Assembly (NCBI GenBank): GCA_002352375.1 | Contig: DEIH01000209.1 | Coordinates: 1-10,728, forward strand | DNA length: 10,728 nucleotides | Source of the DNA: Spirochaeta sp. UBA2779 | Lineage (GTDB): Bacteria > Spirochaetota > Spirochaetia > DSM-2461 | Direction of reading: 5' to 3' | In this document: in pieces, positions 6,974-10,728 of the stretch | Position numbering within the stretch: the first letter of the stretch is position 1 | Layout: every line of letters begins with the position of its first letter | Program-made: the position numbers and the translations under genes | The notes under the pieces: model-generated | The model's input: only the letters and a program-made list of their open reading frames with translations | What the model was told of the DNA's origin: nothing | Databases searched by the model: none

Positions 6974-8239
6974 ATGAACCCGAAATATTTATTTACTGAG
7001 CTGATACACAGACCGGGAAGAACTATGACTGTTGTATTCAGCGTAGCTTTCGGGGTTGCTTTATATATCAGTCTGCAGGCGTACTCTACCGGCTATCGCC
7101 AGGCGGCCCGGGCTCCTCTGGCTCTTATTGGAGCAGATATTGCAGCCCAGAGACAGGGAGATGTGCCGGAAACCTTTGAAGGCCCGGTATTCCCCCACTC
7201 CACAGCTCCCATTCACCCCGATGAAGTTGAAGCAATTCAGAAACTTGCCGGTGTTGAGAGTATTGGTGAAGCGGTTTTATTCTGGGATTTTGAGCCTGAG
7301 CAGTTCCTGGTGGTTTTAGGGTTGGTTCCCCCGGTTTCAGCAGATGAAGCTGTCGGCCCGGGACGATTAATGGAAGCCGTTCAGGAAGGGCGCTTTTTAT
7401 CTCCGATAGACCACAGATTAGCTGTCGCCGATATCAGTTTTGCCCAGGAAAACGATCTGAATCTGAATGATTCAGTGACTGTGGGCGGGCTTTCTTTTTC
7501 CATTATAGGACTTGTTGATACAAGCCGGGCCGGACAGGTGGCCAATGCAAACATATATATTCCACTGGCTGATGCCAGAGAGATAACAGGAAAAGCCCCA
7601 AATGTCCTGAGTGTTCACGATTTTCATCCTGGTGACTCCAATATTCTTTTTATCAAGGCAAATCAGGCCCGATCTGAAAAGGTAAGCTTGGAAGTAAAAG
7701 CGTTACTGGGGGAGCAGGCTCTGGTTTCCTCTTCAATATCATTTACCGAGGTGTTAGGTGCAAGCTTCCATTTAATAGATCAGTTTGGCTGGGTGGTTGG
7801 ACTCGTTGGTTTACTTGTGGCAATAGCAGGACTGATACGAGCAATTGCCACGAATCTCAGAGAAAGACGTCGTGATATTGCCCTGATGCGGGCAAGCGGA
7901 TGGCTTCGTTCCAATATTGTCGGTCAGTTAACATCAGAATCGATAATACTCTCTTTTACAGGGGGGATAACAGGAATCGGACTCGCATCAGTAATCACAG
8001 TCATTTTAAATCAAACAAGTGTAACGATACCTGTCCCCTGGGAATTGAGCCCAACCCCCCATTTTCTGGCAGGTGGTGCATTGGAAAAGGGCCTGATTAT
8101 CCCCCTACCGGCTCATATCGAATGGCTAAGCGCCATAGCTGCGGTGACAATTGCAGTAGCTAGCGCCGCCATTGTCGGTATTATTCTTGGGCGCCGGGCG
8201 GCAAATAATAAACCTGCGGAGGTATTACATAATGACTAA
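6974..8239 (+). CDS. FtsX/MacB-type ABC transporter permease 1
   Basis: A 421-residue permease. Helix 1 (about 17-38) is followed by a large extracytoplasmic MacB-like core domain (about 40-265), and then the FtsX domain with helices at about 271-293, 321-346 and 384-406. The cytoplasmic loop RERRRDIALMRASGW (296-310) is the typical coupling region that contacts the ATPase. AAGGAGGTG seven bases before ATG 6974 supports the start. It is paralogous to the permease at 9371-10597: both have IHRP near residue 11, RQxxRAPLA near 42, a WDF segment near 104-109 and a VGPGR segment near 127-131. The gene overlaps the ATPase gene by 8 bp. MacB-type systems couple ATP hydrolysis to movement of the periplasmic domains (mechanotransmission) and do not always carry substrate across the membrane. 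An IIPLPAHIEW segment precedes the last helix. The substrate is unknown. The operator array lies just upstream. Confidence 0.9.
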   Translation: MNPKYLFTELIHRPGRTMTVVFSVAFGVALYISLQAYSTGYRQAARAPLALIGADIAAQRQGDVPETFEGPVFPHSTAPIHPDEVEAIQKLAGVESIGEAVLFWDFEPEQFLVVLGLVPPVSADEAVGPGRLMEAVQEGRFLSPIDHRLAVADISFAQENDLNLNDSVTVGGLSFSIIGLVDTSRAGQVANANIYIPLADAREITGKAPNVLSVHDFHPGDSNILFIKANQARSEKVSLEVKALLGEQALVSSSISFTEVLGASFHLIDQFGWVVGLVGLLVAIAGLIRAIATNLRERRRDIALMRASGWLRSNIVGQLTSESIILSFTGGITGIGLASVITVILNQTSVTIPVPWELSPTPHFLAGGALEKGLIIPLPAHIEWLSAIAAVTIAVASAAIVGIILGRRAANNKPAEVLHND

Positions 8240-8897
8240 TCTATTACAGGCGGACAAATTATACAAAATGTTCGGCCAGGTTTCAGCAGTACATGGTATA
8301 TCCTTAAGTCTAAACACCACTGATTTCCTGGCCGTCATGGGACGCTCAGGGTCGGGAAAAACAACAACGATGCATTTACTTGCAGGTTTGGAATCCCCTG
8401 ATTCTGGAAAGATTCTTTTTAACGGGCAGGATATCAGTAAGCTGAATGAGGATTCACTTGCCTTATGGCGCCGAGATAATATAGGCCTGGTTTTTCAGGC
8501 TTTTCACCTTATTCCGACACTATCCGCGTTGGAAAATGTAGCCTTTCCACTCTATCCAACTACCGTAACGGCAAAAGAGCGTCATCGTATGGCTGTTAAT
8601 CGATTGGAACAGGTAGGAATGGGACAGCGATTAAAACATCGCCCGGGAGAACTCAGCGGGGGTGAACAACAGAGGGTTGCTATTGCGAGAGCGCTGATAA
8701 ACAACCCGAACCTGATTCTAGCCGATGAACCAACAGGCAATCTGGACAGTGAAACAGGAATCGAAGTAATGCACTTGCTTCGAAAACTGAATCAGGAAGA
8801 GAACGTAGCGATTATCATCATCACTCACGACCTTGAAGTTGCCAAAGAAGCTGACAGGGTAATACGGGTAAAAGATGGTGAGATAGTAAAAAATTAA
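8232..8897 (+). CDS. LolD/MacB-type ABC transporter ATPase
   Basis: A 221-residue nucleotide-binding subunit with all motifs intact: Walker A GRSGSGKTT (37-45), Q-loop Gln89, signature LSGGEQQ (141-147), Walker B LILADEP (161-167, catalytic Glu166), D-loop NLD (170-172) and switch His199. The run EQQRVAIARALINNP and the length are typical of the LolD/MacB/FtsE branch that serves FtsX-type permeases. The open frame extends 20 codons further 5' (to 8172), but ATG 8232 is the start because GGAGGT (8218-8223) lies eight bases before it and the extra codons lie inside the permease gene in another frame. The ATG overlaps the permease 1 stop by 8 bp, indicating coupled translation. It probably powers both permeases as a dimer on the cytoplasmic face, since it is the only ATPase in the cluster. 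Confidence 0.95.
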   Translation: MTNLLQADKLYKMFGQVSAVHGISLSLNTTDFLAVMGRSGSGKTTTMHLLAGLESPDSGKILFNGQDISKLNEDSLALWRRDNIGLVFQAFHLIPTLSALENVAFPLYPTTVTAKERHRMAVNRLEQVGMGQRLKHRPGELSGGEQQRVAIARALINNPNLILADEPTGNLDSETGIEVMHLLRKLNQEENVAIIIITHDLEVAKEADRVIRVKDGEIVKN

Positions 8898-8915
8898 GAT
8901 TAAAAGGAGTTTTAG

Positions 8916-9371
8916 ATGAATAAAAAATACCTGCTATTTGCAGTTTTGGCGCTTGCTTTATTAATGAACGTATCGATTTTTTCGGCCGGTGAACATGAAT
9001 CAGAAAATTACAGTAATTCGTCTGTTGTACCGGGTGTTCCTTATGTTGAGATTATTTATCTCAACCATGGACCTGTTCGGAAAGTTATAACTGATATCGA
9101 TGCGTTCCTGGAGGAATATGGGGACCGGATATCAGTTTCCCATTACACTTTTGACAGTTCTGAAGGGGAGTCCTTTGCGGAGTCCAAAAAACTAAAAGGA
9201 CATATTCCTCTGGCCATTTTCGTTGATGGATCTATGGAGTTTACAGTTGATAATCATTCCGTTGAATTCTTCAGCTTCCCCAAGGGACAGGGAACGGGGT
9301 TTGTAGAAGATGGAGCATGGAGTGTTGATGATTTAAAGAAAGTGATAGACGGGATTCTGGAGCAAAGTTAA
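8916..9371 (+). CDS. Exported thioredoxin-fold protein lacking the CXXC motif
   Basis: A 151-residue protein with a Sec signal peptide (basic MNKKY, hydrophobic core to about residue 22, likely cleavage FSA-G after residue 24), so it should be periplasmic. The mature part reads like a thioredoxin fold: a YVEIIYL strand (43-49), then NHGPVR at 50-55 where thioredoxins have WCGPCR, a helix with FLEEYGDRISV, and GHIPLAIFVDG supplying the cis-proline segment. Both redox cysteines are replaced (His51, Val54), and the whole protein has no cysteine, so disulfide chemistry is excluded. AAGGAG about six bases before the ATG supports the start. Its stop shares a base with the permease 2 start codon. 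Position between ATPase and permease 2 suggests a periplasmic partner of the transporter, as a binding or scaffold subunit. The thioredoxin-fold call is from motif reading, not a structural search. Confidence 0.75.
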   Translation: MNKKYLLFAVLALALLMNVSIFSAGEHESENYSNSSVVPGVPYVEIIYLNHGPVRKVITDIDAFLEEYGDRISVSHYTFDSSEGESFAESKKLKGHIPLAIFVDGSMEFTVDNHSVEFFSFPKGQGTGFVEDGAWSVDDLKKVIDGILEQS

Positions 9372-10597
9372 TGAATGCCTATATTGTTTCTCAGTTTATT
9401 CATCGTCCCTTCAGAGCCATAGCTGTTATCGGAGGTGTTGCCCTGGGAGCTGCTTTATTTGTTGCTTTAACATCTCTGGGAGCGGGATTTCGCCAGGCCT
9501 CCCGGGCACCATTAGCCGGAGTTGCCGCTGATTTACTTATTACACGCCCTTCGGTAAGAGAATCTGCCGGTGAACAAAAAACCCGGGGTATTCGACTGCC
9601 TTTCGGATCCACAGAGATTTCCCGGGACGAAGTTGCCGGCATTGAAGCAGTGGATGGTATCCGTCAAATATCCACCGCTCTTGAGATTTGGGACTTTGGG
9701 GCAAATCAGTACCAGATTATTCTCGGTGTGAACCCCGACCAGAAAGAAGTCGGACCGGGGAGAGTCTTAGAGGAAGGTCTGGTTTCAGGACGCGTCATTA
9801 ACAGGGAAGAATCGGGAGTAACGGTTGTTGACCGTCATTATGCTGCTCTTTTTGGCCTCAAACCGGGAGACACTTTAATAATTGACGATAAGAACTTTCA
9901 AGTAGTCGGTATAGTCGATCAGCAGGGAGGCAGTCAGGCAGGTGTTGCCAATATGTACATTCCTCTTACAGAGGCTCAAAGATTAGTCGGCATGAACGAG
10001 GGAGAAATAAATCAGGTTTACGCCCGTATTAACGATGCCAGCCGCATAGAAAGTATTATTAATAATATCACGGATCAAATGGGACCAATCAGCGCAATAA
10101 GTGAAGAAAGTATTGTACAGGTGATGGGTGGTGTTGCCAGTATTTCAGCCAGATTTTCGATCGTTGCCAGTCTGGTGGGAATGGCGGGAGGCATAGCTTT
10201 AGCCTGGGTTGCGTTAACTGGTTTGATCGTTGAACGGCGACGGGAAATCGGAATAATGAAAGCCATTGGGTGGCGTTTTCATGATGTTATGCGTGTTTTT
10301 ATGGGAGAGGTTTTTCTTTTAGGATTATCAGGCGGAATTCTGGGTATCTTATCAGGATCAGGTGTTTCGAAGTTAATCGGCTATTTACCAGCTCCATCAG
10401 TATCGATTAATGAAACATTGCCGGGGCTGTCAGCGGGATTGCTTCCTTCAGAATCAATTCCCTTATCGGCGAGAGTAACCCCGGGCACCCTTGGGCTGGC
10501 TCTATTAATTGCTGTAAGTGGTGCATTTCTTGCCGGATGGTACAGTGTCTGGAAGGCAGCGAGACTTAAACCCATGAAAACTCTACATGACATTTAA
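9371..10597 (+). CDS. FtsX/MacB-type ABC transporter permease 2
   Basis: A 408-residue paralogue of permease 1 with the same architecture: helix 1 (about 14-37), extracytoplasmic core (about 40-255), then helices at about 262-286, 308-332 and 373-393. The coupling loop ERRREIGIMKAIGW (288-301) is well conserved. Shared blocks with permease 1 include IHRP (10-13), RQASRAPLA (41-49), IWDFG (106-110) and VGPGR (127-131). ATG 9371 overlaps the preceding stop (TAATG), and GGAG at 9359-9362 supports it. With one ATPase and two diverged permeases, a heterodimeric membrane part is the natural reading, although two separate homodimers sharing the ATPase cannot be excluded. It is the last gene of the tightly packed run, and an 80-bp gap follows. 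No terminator hairpin is visible after the stop. Confidence 0.9.
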   Translation: MNAYIVSQFIHRPFRAIAVIGGVALGAALFVALTSLGAGFRQASRAPLAGVAADLLITRPSVRESAGEQKTRGIRLPFGSTEISRDEVAGIEAVDGIRQISTALEIWDFGANQYQIILGVNPDQKEVGPGRVLEEGLVSGRVINREESGVTVVDRHYAALFGLKPGDTLIIDDKNFQVVGIVDQQGGSQAGVANMYIPLTEAQRLVGMNEGEINQVYARINDASRIESIINNITDQMGPISAISEESIVQVMGGVASISARFSIVASLVGMAGGIALAWVALTGLIVERRREIGIMKAIGWRFHDVMRVFMGEVFLLGLSGGILGILSGSGVSKLIGYLPAPSVSINETLPGLSAGLLPSESIPLSARVTPGTLGLALLIAVSGAFLAGWYSVWKAARLKPMKTLHDI

Positions 10598-10608
10598 TTC
10601 TTCTATAT

Positions 10609-10637
10609 TTGACAAAAATGATATTATTAATAACTAT
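10609..10637 (+). promoter_or_regulatory. Candidate promoter before the YciI-like gene
   Basis: A perfect -35 TTGACA lies at 10609-10614. The hexamer 17 bp later (10632-10637, AACTAT) is a poor -10, and TAACTA one base earlier is similarly weak. Location in the gap after permease 2 fits a separate transcription unit for the next gene. Confidence 0.4.
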
Positions 10638-10677
10638 TGGGATGTGATGCAGCAAATATCAAATATAAGGATAACGT

Positions 10678-10728
10678 ATGACACAATATATCATTGTCTA
10701 TATAGGCGGTAATCAGCCTTCTACCCCG
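10678..10728 (+). CDS. YciI-like (YCII-related domain) protein, N-terminal end (partial)
   Basis: The first 17 codons of a gene that leaves the window: MTQYIIVYIGGNQPSTP. The opening strand followed by GGNQP is typical of YCII-related domain proteins, small cytoplasmic proteins of a ferredoxin-like fold with mostly unknown function. AAGGAT ending five bases before ATG supports the start. Only the N-terminal strand is visible, so the conserved His/Asp of the family cannot be checked. Confidence 0.6.
   Translation, partial: MTQYIIVYIGGNQPSTP

Noticed and set aside
8172..8231. Upstream extension of the ATPase gene to ATG 8172
   Set aside because: The extra 20 codons overlap the permease reading frame, match nothing in ABC ATPases, and the ribosome binding site at 8218-8223 points to ATG 8232.
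10598..10677. Terminator after permease 2
   Set aside because: The gap is AT-rich but I could find no stable stem followed by a T-run.

Overview
The window looks like a piece of chromosome from a fermentative, probably anaerobic bacterium with a Gram-negative type of envelope. The evidence for this is the tail of a fermentative D-lactate dehydrogenase, a FabV/TER-type trans-2-enoyl reductase, a lipoprotein signal peptide and a MacB/LolD-type ABC system. Base composition is moderate and most genes have strong AGGAGG-type ribosome binding sites. The FabV/TER protein resembles the Treponema denticola enzyme family, so a spirochaete is a reasonable guess, but this is inference and not proven by the sequence.

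Layout: (1) Bases 2-193 are the C-terminus of D-lactate dehydrogenase. (2) Bases 194-625 hold no convincing gene, only a perfect 16-bp palindrome and a TATAAT box just before the next start. (3) Bases 626-2496 hold two convergent membrane-protein genes whose 3' ends overlap by 7 bp. One is a sterol C14-reductase-like (ERG4/ERG24) protein. The other is an EXPERA-fold protein closely resembling eukaryotic TMEM97 (sigma-2 receptor). (4) Bases 2682-3848, minus strand, encode the enoyl reductase FabV/TER. (5) Bases 3976-4765, minus strand, are a decayed lipoprotein of the endonuclease/exonuclease/phosphatase family, with an in-frame stop, a frameshift and loss of the GDFN motif. (6) Bases 4839-10597, plus strand, hold six tightly packed genes: OmpR-type response regulator, histidine kinase, FtsX/MacB-type permease 1, LolD/MacB-type ATPase, an exported thioredoxin-fold protein with no cysteines, and permease 2. 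(7) From 10678 a YciI-like gene begins and runs off the window.

The six-gene cluster is the most coherent system. The kinase probably senses an envelope signal and phosphorylates the regulator. The regulator probably binds three exact CTTTAG repeats spaced 11 bp apart, which start at the end of the kinase gene and lie just before permease 1, and so controls the transporter. The transporter would be one ATPase with two paralogous permeases, plus a periplasmic thioredoxin-like partner in which the usual CGPC redox motif has become HGPV. The gene set resembles the permease-permease-ATPase-thioredoxin part of the Campylobacter P19-linked iron region (Cj1661-Cj1665), so a role in metal or envelope homeostasis is possible. 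The substrate cannot be read from the sequence.
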